A stretch of 64,000 bases of DNA from NCBI RefSeq assembly GCF_000092045.1, contig NC_007766.1, forward strand, positions 310,001 through 374,000, given 5' to 3'. Positions 18,681 to 30,480 of the stretch are shown in pieces (the first letter of the stretch is position 1; every line of letters begins with the position of its first letter). The position numbers were made by a program, and so were the translations under genes. This DNA is from Rhizobium etli CFN 42. Its GTDB lineage: Bacteria; Pseudomonadota; Alphaproteobacteria; Rhizobiales; Rhizobiaceae. The notes beneath the pieces were generated by a model. That model was not told where the DNA came from. It was given only the letters and a program-made list of their open reading frames with translations, and did no database searches.

Positions 18681-19771
18681 TGGCGTCGGCCGCTCTCGAT
18701 GAAGACTTCGGTCAGCAGCAGCATGGTCAGCGCCTGGCCGTAGGGCGTCGGCAGGTTCGGGATGCGCCGGTAGAAATCGAGGTCATGGCCCATCGGCGTG
18801 CCGTCCGAAACGCCGTGGACGACGCCCTCCTCGTCGATCTGGGCGAGTACGGCCTTGAGCGCGCGCTCCGCATGGACCTTGTCGCTCTCGCCGAGAATGC
18901 CGGCGTCGATGGCGCGCAGAATGCCATAGGCGATGCCTGCGGTGGCCGAGGTTTCCAGCGGCGAAGAGGGATCGTCGAGCAGAGTCGTGAACATGCCGTC
19001 CGGCCGCTGATGTGCTTTCAGGGAACGCACCTGGCTGACGAGGACGTTCGACAGGAACCGCCGGTCCTTCTCGCCGAGCGTCGGCACGAGATCGAAGAGC
19101 TCGGGAATGGCGACGGTGATCCAGGCGTTGCCGCGGGCCCAAAAGGCATTGGCGAAATTGTGGCGGCCGTTGAAGGTCCAGCCGTGATACCAGAGCCCGG
19201 TCACGGGATCGGAGAGATAGCGGGTGTGGATGACGAACTGATAGACGGCCTCGTCGATCCAGTCGTTGCGCTCGCAGAGCACGCCGGCGCGCGCGAGGAA
19301 CAGGCAGGCCATGAATAGCGTGTCATCCCACAATTCGCCGTCGTTGAGGCGTTCCTTGACGACGTGCTGGAAGCCGCCGTCTTCCGTCTTCGGCAGCTCC
19401 TTGACGAGCCATTCGGCCCAATCCTCGACAAGGGCGCGGAAATCCGGGCGGTCGACATGCTCGACGAGGATCGCGAGCGGCAGCATTGGCGCCGTGCTGT
19501 TGATCTGGCGCGGCGGCAGGCCGCGGTCGATCTGGGCGCTGTACCAGGCGACGAGTTCCTGCAGCGCCTTCTGGTCATTGGCGGAGATCGCACGGCGCAG
19601 AAAGCCGTAAAGGCCGACGCCGACTTCCCAGTCCCATTCGTCGAACTGGATTCCCGAAGCCGCATTGTCGGTCACGAGACCTTCCTTGATGCCCCTGAGC
19701 CGGCTGAAAGCCGTCGCCACGCGATCGATCGTCGTCAGGAGAGCGGCGTTGTCGACAGATGCTGTATTCAT
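18677..19771 (-). CDS. GH105-like unsaturated rhamnogalacturonyl hydrolase (YteR/RhiN type)
   Basis: A 364-residue alpha/alpha-barrel protein. ELWDDTLFMACLFLARAG (about 146-163) holds the aspartate equivalent to the general acid of YteR, and NFANAFWARGNAWITVAIPEL (about 205-225) is the characteristic GH88/GH105 active-site wall. These enzymes hydrate the double bond of unsaturated galacturonyl residues left by lyases, releasing the monosaccharide. There is no signal peptide, so it is cytoplasmic. It overlaps the GH28-like gene by an ATGA junction. A neighbouring GH28-like enzyme and importer make rhamnogalacturonan or pectin fragments the most likely food. The specificity (GH88 versus GH105) is an inference from motif spacing. 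Confidence 0.8.
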   Translation of the reverse strand: MNTASVDNAALLTTIDRVATAFSRLRGIKEGLVTDNAASGIQFDEWDWEVGVGLYGFLRRAISANDQKALQELVAWYSAQIDRGLPPRQINSTAPMLPLAILVEHVDRPDFRALVEDWAEWLVKELPKTEDGGFQHVVKERLNDGELWDDTLFMACLFLARAGVLCERNDWIDEAVYQFVIHTRYLSDPVTGLWYHGWTFNGRHNFANAFWARGNAWITVAIPELFDLVPTLGEKDRRFLSNVLVSQVRSLKAHQRPDGMFTTLLDDPSSPLETSATAGIAYGILRAIDAGILGESDKVHAERALKAVLAQIDEEGVVHGVSDGTPMGHDLDFYRRIPNLPTPYGQALTMLLLTEVFIESGRRQ

Positions 19772-19788
19772 GCTGAAATCCTATATTC

Positions 19789-22311
19789 TCAGGAGTAAAA
19801 CGGCCCGTCAGCGGCGGCTTGGGACGCGGCGCTGTCGTGGGTGAGGATGGGGTGCGGCTGATCATGGGTGAACGGCCGTGGCTTGCCGGCGATCGAAAGA
19901 CCGTCGGCATAAGAGAGGGAGATCTCAAGACCGCCGGGCGGCGTCAGGGAAAGACGCCGAAGCACAGGATCGAAGGCAACCGTTGTCTGGCACAGGCGTT
20001 CGAGAAAGGCCTTGAAGGCATCGTCATTGCCGCATCCGACGATGGCCGCCCAACCGCAGAGCGACCCGCAGGACCGCGCCTCGCGGCCGGCGGTCGGCCC
20101 ATCGGTTATCAGTTTCAGGCCGTTAGACGCCCAAAGAGCGGCAAATCCCCTGCCCGACCGGGCGATCAACCATCTGTCTTCGACGATGAGATCGTCGAGG
20201 CCGTCGCGGCCGATATAGGCATGCGTCCAGGCATGCCGTGCGTCGCCCGTGTCCTCGATCAGCAGGGCGACATCGCGGTGCTGGGCGACGCGCGGCAGGA
20301 TGCCGTTTCCGGCCCAGTAGGACGGTCTTTGGTTGCCCCACGGATCGTCTTCGCCGGGATGATTAACCCACAGCCTCGCCATCGGATGGCCGGCGAGCCG
20401 GATATCCAGAACGTGCTGCTGATGCCCCTTCCGGCCGGTCTTGTGGTCGACGACCGTCGAAAGCTGCGCAGCCTCGTTCTTGAAGAGCACGAGCTTTCCG
20501 CTCTCCAGCCCCTGACTGTAGCGGGCCTCGACGCTTCTTCCCCGCGACAGCGAAGCAAGCTCGGCGAGATCGGCCGGCGGCTCATAGTCACCGGCGCAGA
20601 ACATGGTCAGCGCCGCCACGCCATTGTTGAGCCAGCCGGTGCCAAAGGCGACCTGGGCGAAGGGCGCAAGTTCGGTCAGCGGGCCGGCGCGCAGTTCCTT
20701 GTCGTAGGCGCGCCCCTGCGACCCCGCCGGAACGCCGGCAAGCGTATGAAGGGCGATCATACGGAAGATGAGATCGATCTGGCGCCGGGCACGATCGGCG
20801 ATCCCGCTCTCCGCCCAGCGCTCCAGCGCCATTAGGCCGATGAAATCGATCGGGTAATAGGCGGCCGAGTTCCACTCCGCCAGACCATGGGCCTCAACGC
20901 TGTCGAACCAGCGCCCGAGGCGCTCGACGGCAAGTTCCGCCTGCTGCCGTCCCGTGCGGCCCGAGGCTGAGAACACCTCGTCGGGCAAAAGAAGCCCGGC
21001 CAAAAGCTGGCTGGTATGGAAGCAGAGCACATGGTTCTCGCTCCAGAACCACATCGCGTCATTGCCCGGCTCGTCGACCCAGTAGCGATAGGAGAGAACG
21101 GATTGGCGGATGCGCTCGACCGTGGCCTTGGGCATGCGGTCGCCATGGGCGCCGAGCAGCCACAGGAGCGGCACCATGATGAAATCCGAGCAATCCTCGC
21201 GCGCATCGATGGAGGCGAGCGTCGCATCGACGATGCGGTCGAAGCTCTCCTGGTCGTCGTAGCCAGTTTCCATCATGGCAATCAGGCGGCCGGCGCGGTT
21301 GGCGCCGAAGCGAGCGCTGTATTCCAACGCCTGCCGCTTGCGGGCGGCAAGCGATGCCTCTGCCGGCAATGGCGAGATGCTGCTCATGAAGGCGGCGTCG
21401 ATGACGCGGGTGACCGAGCCCGGCCCGGAGCCGATCGTCATGCGGATGCCGTGATAACCGTCCGCAATGGCGCAGACATCGACGGCCGTCAGCCGGTTCT
21501 GACCGGCGTGCAGGGTCAGTTTCGCATGGGCGAGAACCGGTCGCTCGTGGCCATGGCCGACCACTTTGAGCTCCACCGGCAGGTCGCGCTCCGGCGCCGT
21601 ATCGAAGATGATCTCCGGCGGCTGGTTGACGAACACGTCGCGGGCGGGGCGCACGCCTCGCGAAAGCGCTTCCAGCTCCCTCACCTCATCCTGATCGAGC
21701 GATACCGGCAGCAGCACGCAGAGCGGCTCCTCGTCCAGCATTTCGAGTTCGAAGAACCAGGTCGTGTCGCGCTCGGCAAGATCTTCGGTATGGACGAGAA
21801 TCTCGTTGTCGCCCGCTTCGAGCGGCAGCCTTATCTCGGTTCCGCTCTCGAGGTTGCGCCTGAAGGGTTCGAAGCGCACCGCCTCCTGGCCGTTGACCCA
21901 TATGCGAACGCCGCCGCACGTCTTGAGCGCGAGGTTGAGCGTGCGCGAGGCTTCCGTTCTGAAGGTGCCCTTCAGCCATCGCCTGACATGCGTCGGAACA
22001 TGCCAGAAGCTGGTGAATTCGACGCGGCGATTCGAACCCGGAAGATAGAGGCTCTCGCTCGGCCAGGCTTTATCGGGGACAAGCTCGCGCCCCACCATTG
22101 TCGACCAAAAGGCCTTGCGGCAAGGCAGGTCGCCGACGTCGACGAAGCCGTTGATGAACCGATAGTTGACGCGGTCCTCGGCAGGCGCCGGCTCGCCGGG
22201 AAAATAGCTGGCAATGAGGCCGGAAACCGCCCACGCGGTGATCGTCTGCCCCCGCGCCACGCTGTAGGCGGGCGCCATGCCGTCCGGTTGCTTGATGCGT
22301 TCCGCGTTCAC
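19789..22311 (-). CDS. Large unclassified cytoplasmic protein of locus A, possible polysaccharide hydrolase or lyase
   Basis: An 840-residue protein whose start is set by a GTG at 22311 behind an excellent GGAGGAGG ribosome site. I do not recognise a named family. Three parts can be seen: an N-terminal beta-rich region with a jelly-roll-like ligand-binding motif (GGVRIWVNGQEAVRF, about 133-147, and LEAGDNEILVHTEDL); a central helical region (about 320-590) with aromatic, charged motifs such as MWFWSENHVLCFHTSQL and AEWNSAAYYPIDFIGL; and a C-terminal beta-rich region. Beta-sandwich plus alpha/alpha toroid plus beta-sandwich is common among polysaccharide lyases and some hydrolases. No signal peptide is present. 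It is the first gene of the locus A operon. Confidence 0.75.
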   Translation of the reverse strand: MNAERIKQPDGMAPAYSVARGQTITAWAVSGLIASYFPGEPAPAEDRVNYRFINGFVDVGDLPCRKAFWSTMVGRELVPDKAWPSESLYLPGSNRRVEFTSFWHVPTHVRRWLKGTFRTEASRTLNLALKTCGGVRIWVNGQEAVRFEPFRRNLESGTEIRLPLEAGDNEILVHTEDLAERDTTWFFELEMLDEEPLCVLLPVSLDQDEVRELEALSRGVRPARDVFVNQPPEIIFDTAPERDLPVELKVVGHGHERPVLAHAKLTLHAGQNRLTAVDVCAIADGYHGIRMTIGSGPGSVTRVIDAAFMSSISPLPAEASLAARKRQALEYSARFGANRAGRLIAMMETGYDDQESFDRIVDATLASIDAREDCSDFIMVPLLWLLGAHGDRMPKATVERIRQSVLSYRYWVDEPGNDAMWFWSENHVLCFHTSQLLAGLLLPDEVFSASGRTGRQQAELAVERLGRWFDSVEAHGLAEWNSAAYYPIDFIGLMALERWAESGIADRARRQIDLIFRMIALHTLAGVPAGSQGRAYDKELRAGPLTELAPFAQVAFGTGWLNNGVAALTMFCAGDYEPPADLAELASLSRGRSVEARYSQGLESGKLVLFKNEAAQLSTVVDHKTGRKGHQQHVLDIRLAGHPMARLWVNHPGEDDPWGNQRPSYWAGNGILPRVAQHRDVALLIEDTGDARHAWTHAYIGRDGLDDLIVEDRWLIARSGRGFAALWASNGLKLITDGPTAGREARSCGSLCGWAAIVGCGNDDAFKAFLERLCQTTVAFDPVLRRLSLTPPGGLEISLSYADGLSIAGKPRPFTHDQPHPILTHDSAASQAAADGPFYS

Positions 22312-22333
22312 AGACTGCCTCCTCCGCAATCGC

Positions 22334-22349
22334 ATGAAAATCTTTTCAT
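22334..22349. promoter_or_regulatory. Palindromic operator, proximal to the 840-residue protein gene
   Basis: ATGAAAA-TC-TTTTCAT, a perfect 7+7 palindrome 22 bases upstream of the GTG start of the locus A operon. The same half-sites recur at 22475-22490, so the pair brackets the divergent promoter region and should bind one dimeric repressor. Confidence 0.7.
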
Positions 22350-22474
22350 TCGCTATGTAATGAGCGTTATTCTCGAAAACTGCTCAAAAACATCTCTATT
22401 GCCTCACAAAATAACTTGACGAGACGAATGTCAAGTATATGAAATTGGTCTATCGATGGCCAAGGCCGCGATTG

Positions 22475-22490
22475 ATGAAAATGTTTTCAT
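22475..22490. promoter_or_regulatory. Palindromic operator, proximal to the locus A binding-protein gene
   Basis: ATGAAAA-TG-TTTTCAT, with half-sites identical to the site at 22334. It ends just before the ribosome site of the binding-protein gene, so occupancy would block its expression. The regulator is not proven; the ROK protein at 12860 is the nearest candidate. Confidence 0.7.
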
Positions 22491-22502
22491 GGGAGGATGA
22501 AA

Positions 22503-23786
22503 ATGAAAGGGTATCTATCAGGGGCTTTCGCACTGGCGTTGGCGACTGTTTCCCTCGCTTGGTCCAGCACCGCCATGGCGGAAACCAAGACGATCACCTT
22601 CTTGTTCACCGATGACGATCAAGCCTACGTCGAGCGGATGGAAGCGCTGAGCAAGGAATTCGAAACGGCGCATCCGGACGTCAAAGTCAACTTCGTCTCT
22701 TCGGGCTATGATGCAGTCGCCAAGCAGCTGCCGGTACAGCTTGCTGTCGGCGAGGGTCCCGACATTGCCAAGATCACCGATTGGCAGCTTGCGCCCTATT
22801 ATCTCGACATGCGCCCCTACATGAAGGACCCGGACGGCTTCGCCAAGCTGCACGGCGACAGCCTGAACACGCTTCGCTTCCCCGGCGTCAACGATCCGAA
22901 CTCGATCAACGGCTATATTGCCTCGCAGACCTTCAACCTGCCCTTCGTTAACAAGACGCTCTTCGAACAGGCAAACGAACCGCTTCCGAAGCCGACCGCC
23001 ACGCTGAAGGAGATCGTCGAGGCCTCCGCCCGCGTCGCCAAGGCGACCGGCGCCCAGATCCCCTTCACGATGGACCGCTCGGGCCATCGCTTCTCGGGTG
23101 CTGCCTTCTCCTACGGCGCGAACTACGTCAAGGACGGCAAGTTCTTCTTCCCGGACGATGCAGCCAAGCGCTACATTACGGATCTCTATAACTGGACGAA
23201 GGACGGCTCTTTCCCGAAGGAAATGTGGGGTGCGGCCGGCGGAACCCAGTACAAAAACATGGGCGACGAGTTCGTCAACGGCAATGTCGTGACCTATCTC
23301 GCCGGCAACTGGATGGTCAATCCGTTCCAGAAGAAGATCGCCGACTCCTTCGATTGGACCGCTATCAGCGCGCCTTGCGGCGATGCCGGCTGCTACGCAA
23401 TGCCGGGCGGCACCGCGATCGTCGGCTTCAAGCGCACCAAATATCCCGAAGCCGTCGCCGCGTTCATCGAGTTCCTCGGCTCTGAAAAGGTCCAGCGCGA
23501 AATCGCCGAAAATTACGTCATCCTGACCGGCGCTGACATCAAGGACCCGCAATACAAGCTCGAGAGCAAGAACGCCAAAGACGCCATGGCCGTCTTCCTC
23601 GGAAGCCGCAACAGCGTGCCGCAGGCGGCCCGTGACCTCGAACGTCTCAAGGGATCCTCGGCCGTGTACCAGCTGATCGTCCAGCGGATGAGCCAGCTGA
23701 TCGTCGGTGAACTTTCCCTCGACGACACCTTCAAGGCCATGAGCGCCGACGTCGACAAGATCAACGGGGCGCTTGCCGCCAAGTAA
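22503..23786 (+). CDS. Carbohydrate ABC transporter substrate-binding protein (locus A)
   Basis: A 427-residue family-1 extracellular solute-binding protein. An upstream in-frame ATG at 22497 directly abuts the GGGAGG ribosome site, so the ATG at 22503, six bases further, is preferred. The signal peptide (MKGYLSGAFALALATVSLA to AMA) is followed by TKTITFLFTDDDQAY, then the usual class motifs (VNFVSSGYDAVAKQLPVQLA, GEGPDIAKITDW, AGNWMVNPFQKKI). It captures the oligosaccharide in the periplasm for the divergent permeases. It stands alone on the plus strand, sharing a 191-base regulatory region with the operon and followed by a hairpin. Confidence 0.92.
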   Translation: MKGYLSGAFALALATVSLAWSSTAMAETKTITFLFTDDDQAYVERMEALSKEFETAHPDVKVNFVSSGYDAVAKQLPVQLAVGEGPDIAKITDWQLAPYYLDMRPYMKDPDGFAKLHGDSLNTLRFPGVNDPNSINGYIASQTFNLPFVNKTLFEQANEPLPKPTATLKEIVEASARVAKATGAQIPFTMDRSGHRFSGAAFSYGANYVKDGKFFFPDDAAKRYITDLYNWTKDGSFPKEMWGAAGGTQYKNMGDEFVNGNVVTYLAGNWMVNPFQKKIADSFDWTAISAPCGDAGCYAMPGGTAIVGFKRTKYPEAVAAFIEFLGSEKVQREIAENYVILTGADIKDPQYKLESKNAKDAMAVFLGSRNSVPQAARDLERLKGSSAVYQLIVQRMSQLIVGELSLDDTFKAMSADVDKINGALAAK

Positions 23787-23820
23787 TCTGGTCACGCCTT
23801 CCCGCAGAATGTGCGCACGC

Positions 23821-23854
23821 ATCAGCCACGGCCTCGCAACGGGTCGTGGCTGAT
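23821..23854 (+). terminator. Hairpin after the locus A binding-protein gene
   Basis: Perfect 10-bp stem ATCAGCCACG / CGTGGCTGAT with a 14-base loop, 35 bases past the stop codon. There is only a weak T-rich tail (CCATTTCGG). It may terminate transcription or protect the 3' end. Confidence 0.55.
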
Positions 23855-24063
23855 CCATTTCGGCAAGGAGGCTTCCGATAAGCTGAGCAACGGCGGGCAA
23901 GCCGGTGCGGCAGATTCGCGCTGATAGACAGGACGGTTCAGCGGCGTCGTGACACGAGCTTTGCGAGAGGCTATAGGCGTTATCGGCTGGCGGGCTCGCC
24001 GGTGTCAGGCTCAACTTACGAACGTCGACCAACCGGCGGTCCAGTCCATTGAGGTGCCTCTCC

Positions 24064-25326
24064 ATGCCACTCGGCTCCGAGCATCCGCTGCGAAGGGAAC
24101 TTCACAACGAGCTCCATGCGCGCCCGTCGCTTTACTTCGATGGCGACACCGACGTCTGGCACATCGCCATCATCGGCGACAATGCCCCTCCTTCACTGCC
24201 CGGTTCCCTGCCGGGATTGGAAGATGTCACCACGACCGGCGAGGGCAACCACGGCATCGGCCGCGTCGGTGACGCCCGGTTGAAATGGGAAGCCCATACC
24301 GAGTTCCTTACCCTCACCTTCGTCGTGCCGGCATCGGCAGAACCGGGCAGCCAGCCACCGGAAGCCTTTCAGGCGTGCTGCCGCCAGATCGGCGGCAAGA
24401 CCATAGCAGCGGTGCGCATGCTGGTGCGCGATGAAAAAGACGGGCGTCCCCTCGAAAAACCGAAGCTCGACTATGTCGCCTCGCGAGTCGGCGGGGGCGA
24501 TGCGGAGGTGCATTCAAACTTCCGTCTGACGGACAGCGGCTTCGTGGAATTCCTGTTCTTCAACCGCAACCTCAATGCCTATCGCACCGGCCGCATGGTC
24601 AGGCGTTTCCTGGAGATCGAAACATATCGGATGATGGCGCTGCTTGCCATGCCGATGGCACGCGAGACTGTCTCAAAGCTTTCCACCTTCGATCAGCGCC
24701 TCGACCTCCTGATCAGTCATATGCAGAGTGCGGTTAAAGTGGACAAGGCGCTGTTATCCGAGGTGACGAGGCTCTCCTCCGATGTGCTCAACTTCTCGGC
24801 ACTCGCCCGCCACCGCTTCGGCGCCACGAAAGCCTATGCCGAGATCGTGGCGAGCAGGCTGTCGGAGCTTCGGGAAGAACGGGTCGAGCAACGACAAAGG
24901 CTCGGTACGTTCATCGACCGACGCTTCCAACCCGCTGTGCGCTCGGTCTATGCCGCCGAGCGCCGCCTCGACGAACTCGCCGAACGCGTGAGCCTCGCCG
25001 GCGACCTCCTTCGGACCACTGTCCAGGTCCAGCTCGAAGATCAGAACGCCTCACTGCTGACCTCAATGGAAGAGCGGGCGCGCGTCCAGGTGCATATTCA
25101 GCAGGCGGTCGAAGGCTTCTCCGTCATCGCCATCACCTACTACACCATCGGCCTGGCGAAGATCTGCCTCGAAAGCATCTCCGCACTGGGTGTCGATCCG
25201 CATATGACGAAACTCGCCGTTCTCGGTGCCATCCCGCTGGTCCTCTTCGCCGTCTGGACCGCGGTCCGCCACGTTCGCCGAAGCATCGCCGGCGCGCCGC
25301 ACAGTCCGGCGGCCGGAGGCCATTGA
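24064..25326 (+). CDS. DUF3422 family membrane-associated protein
   Basis: A 420-residue protein from the ATG at 24064, which has GAGGTG seven bases upstream. It opens with the DUF3422 hallmark HPLRRELHNELHARPSLYF. The middle is charged and helical with coiled-coil potential (about 200-350: EIVASRLSELREERVEQRQ). The C-terminus has two hydrophobic segments (about 365-385 and LAVLGAIPLVLFAVWTAV), suggesting a membrane anchor with a long cytoplasmic domain. The function of DUF3422 is not established; it is widespread in Proteobacteria. It stands alone between the locus A binding-protein gene and a convergent chemoreceptor gene. Confidence 0.8.
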   Translation: MPLGSEHPLRRELHNELHARPSLYFDGDTDVWHIAIIGDNAPPSLPGSLPGLEDVTTTGEGNHGIGRVGDARLKWEAHTEFLTLTFVVPASAEPGSQPPEAFQACCRQIGGKTIAAVRMLVRDEKDGRPLEKPKLDYVASRVGGGDAEVHSNFRLTDSGFVEFLFFNRNLNAYRTGRMVRRFLEIETYRMMALLAMPMARETVSKLSTFDQRLDLLISHMQSAVKVDKALLSEVTRLSSDVLNFSALARHRFGATKAYAEIVASRLSELREERVEQRQRLGTFIDRRFQPAVRSVYAAERRLDELAERVSLAGDLLRTTVQVQLEDQNASLLTSMEERARVQVHIQQAVEGFSVIAITYYTIGLAKICLESISALGVDPHMTKLAVLGAIPLVLFAVWTAVRHVRRSIAGAPHSPAAGGH

Positions 25327-25331
25327 CGCGA

Positions 25332-25354
25332 CCGCCGCCCTTTGAAGGCGGCGG
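25332..25354. terminator. Bidirectional hairpin between DUF3422 and chemoreceptor genes
   Basis: CCGCCGCC / GGCGGCGG with a 7-base loop in the 55-base convergent gap, followed by CGTTCTCTT on the plus strand. It serves both converging genes. Confidence 0.65.
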
Positions 25355-25381
25355 CGTTCTCTTGGCTGCGTTAGCAGGACG

Positions 25382-28472
<3,091 letters not shown>

Positions 28473-28571
28473 GAATTCCCCTGCGCAATTCGGATAGAAT
28501 GGCGTTATTTCAAATCTTGGTTAAATTTTACTTTTTGTGCGAAAGCGAGAACTAACGCAGGGGATGGAAAG

Positions 28572-28587
28572 CAGCCGCACGCGGCTG
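28572..28587 (-). terminator. Possible terminator after the locus B operon
   Basis: CAGCCG / CGGCTG stem with a 4-base loop, about 55 bases past the stop of the last permease in the direction of transcription, followed by CTTTCC. The surrounding gap 28473-28642 otherwise holds only AT-rich promoter-like sequence for the sugar-binding protein gene. Confidence 0.45.
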
Positions 28588-28642
28588 ACTCGAAACAGTT
28601 CAAGTCGGACTCGATAATACAGCATCAAGTCTTTGTTCTTAT

Positions 28643-29527
28643 TCAGCGTCCACCAAATCCGGAGCCGACGGTTATCCCCTTGTAGATCACCCTTTGGAGC
28701 ACGATCGCGAGAATGACGCCCGGCACCATGGATATTGTCGCGCCGGCCATGATGTAGTTCCAGGAGGTGCCCTGCTGCGTCTGGAACAGAGTGAGCCCGA
28801 GCGGCAGCGTGGCTTTGTCAAGGCCGCTGGTGGCGATCAGGGGCCAGAGGAAACTTTTCCACTGCGCGATGAAAGTGAAGAGCGAGAGCAGGCCGATTGC
28901 CGGCATGGCAAGCGGTACGATGACGGTGATAAGGATGCGTAGGCGCGACGCCCCGTCCATCATCGCCGCCTCGTCGAGATCCTTGGGAATGCCGAGGATG
29001 AACTGCCGCAGCAAGAAGGTGCCGAAGGAAGAGAAGGCGACCGGCAGGATCATGCCGTGATAGGTGTTGATCCAGCCGAGCTTGCTGACGAGGAGGAAGA
29101 GCGGGATGACCAGCATCACCTGCGGGATCATCAGCGTGCTGAGATAGGTGAGCAGCACCCCTTCCCGTCCGGGAAACCGCAGGCGGGCAAAAGCATAGGC
29201 CGAGAGGCAGGAAATCACGAGCACGACCGCCGTCACGCCGCAGGCGACGATGAAGGAATTCATCAGGAAGGCGCCGAAGGGCAGCGAAACCAGCGCCTCG
29301 ACGAAATTGCCCCACTGATATTCCTCAGGCAGAATGCGCACCGGCACGGTCAACACTTCGGTATTGGAGCGCACCGCATTCGACACCATCCAGAAGAACG
29401 GAAAGAGGAAGAGCAGCGCGACCAGCGAAAGGCCGGCATAGCTGAAGAAGGTGCCGATGCGCCGCAGGATGCGGCGCCGACCTGCAGAGACGGAATGCGA
29501 ATGCCGCAAGGTCGGGTCAGTCGTCAT
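28643..29527 (-). CDS. Carbohydrate ABC transporter permease, MalG-type (locus B)
   Basis: A 294-residue CUT1 permease with six membrane helices, the first being LSLVALLFLFPFFWMVSNAV. The EAA loop reads EAAMMDGASRLRILIT. It overlaps the upstream MalF-type gene by 11 bases. It is the last gene of the operon that begins with the alpha-L-fucosidase. The operon contains a binding protein and two permeases but no ATPase. Confidence 0.92.
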   Translation of the reverse strand: MTTDPTLRHSHSVSAGRRRILRRIGTFFSYAGLSLVALLFLFPFFWMVSNAVRSNTEVLTVPVRILPEEYQWGNFVEALVSLPFGAFLMNSFIVACGVTAVVLVISCLSAYAFARLRFPGREGVLLTYLSTLMIPQVMLVIPLFLLVSKLGWINTYHGMILPVAFSSFGTFLLRQFILGIPKDLDEAAMMDGASRLRILITVIVPLAMPAIGLLSLFTFIAQWKSFLWPLIATSGLDKATLPLGLTLFQTQQGTSWNYIMAGATISMVPGVILAIVLQRVIYKGITVGSGFGGR

Positions 29528-30443
29528 AATGCACCCATTTGCGCTGCATGTGGAACTGCAGGATGGTGAGGCCCATGATCATGACGAACATCACCCAGGC
29601 GAGCGCCGAGGCATAGCCCATCTGGAAATTGGTGAAGCCCTTCTGATAGATGGCAAAGCCGAGTGTCGCGGTCGCCGAGCCTGGGCCGCCGCGGGTCATG
29701 GCGAAAATCTCGTCGAAAACCTGCAGCGACGTGATGGCCGTCATGACGGTGGCGAAGAAGACCGTCGGCGAGATGAGCGGCAGCCGGATGCGCCAGAAGC
29801 GCCGCCAGGGCCCTGCCCCATCGATCATCGCCGCCTCGAGATAGTGCTTCGGTACCAGGTCGAGCGCGGCGTTGAACATCACGACGTTGTAGCCGACATT
29901 GGCCCAGAGCGTGACGAGCACGACCGCCTGCATGGCCCAGCTCGAACTCAGCAGGAAATTCGGCAGGCCGAGGCCGAGCCAGCGGATGACGTTGTCGGCG
30001 AGCCCGCCCGGCGTGAAGATCAGCAGCCACACCACGGAGGCTGCGATCGTCGGGGTAAAGGTCGGCAGAAAGAAGATCACCCGGAAGATCGCCTTGCAGC
30101 GCTTGAGACTCGATATCCATACCGCCAGCGTCAGCGAGACAATGATGTTCAGTGCCAAATATTCCACGGCGAAAAACAGCGTATTTCCGAGGACGGTGTA
30201 GAAAGCGGGATCAACGGCGAAGAGCTTGATATAATTTTGAAAGCCGACGAAGGACGGCGTCTTCAGCAGCTGCCAGTTGGTGAAGGACAGTGCCAGCGAC
30301 GCCAGGATCGGCAGCGCCATGAAGATCATGAAGCCGAGGAAACTCGGCAGCAGGAACAGCATGGCCGTCTGCGTTTCCGGCTTCAGGAGGCGCCGTGGCT
30401 GACCGGTCTGCAGGGTAATTTCGGCAACGGCGCTTTCCGACAT
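29517..30443 (-). CDS. Carbohydrate ABC transporter permease, MalF-type (locus B)
   Basis: A 308-residue permease. The ATG at 30443 follows GGAGG by five bases, which fixes the start against an upstream in-frame ATG at 30464. Helix 1 is AMLFLLPSFLGFMIFMALPILA and the EAA loop is EAAMIDGAGPWRRFWR. Standard CUT1 MalF features follow, including GGPGSATATLGFAIYQ. It pairs with the downstream MalG-type protein. Confidence 0.92.
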   Translation of the reverse strand: MSESAVAEITLQTGQPRRLLKPETQTAMLFLLPSFLGFMIFMALPILASLALSFTNWQLLKTPSFVGFQNYIKLFAVDPAFYTVLGNTLFFAVEYLALNIIVSLTLAVWISSLKRCKAIFRVIFFLPTFTPTIAASVVWLLIFTPGGLADNVIRWLGLGLPNFLLSSSWAMQAVVLVTLWANVGYNVVMFNAALDLVPKHYLEAAMIDGAGPWRRFWRIRLPLISPTVFFATVMTAITSLQVFDEIFAMTRGGPGSATATLGFAIYQKGFTNFQMGYASALAWVMFVMIMGLTILQFHMQRKWVHYDD

Positions 30444-30456
30444 GTTTTCCTCCATA

Positions 30457-30475
30457 GGCGGCAACTTGTGCCGCC
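30457..30475 (-). repeat. Intercistronic hairpin after the locus B binding-protein gene
   Basis: GGCGGCA / TGCCGCC with a 5-base loop, lying between the stop of the binding-protein gene and the ribosome site of the first permease. Hairpins here typically stabilise the upstream mRNA or cause partial termination. Confidence 0.55.
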
Positions 30476-30480
30476 GCGCT

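Noticed and set aside
21016..22419. Plus-strand frame of 467 codons opposite the 840-residue protein gene
   Set aside because: No start signal or motif; it crosses the operator region and mirrors the coding strand.
22518..24065. Minus-strand frame of 515 codons opposite the locus A binding-protein gene
   Set aside because: Antisense to a well-supported gene and lacks a start context.
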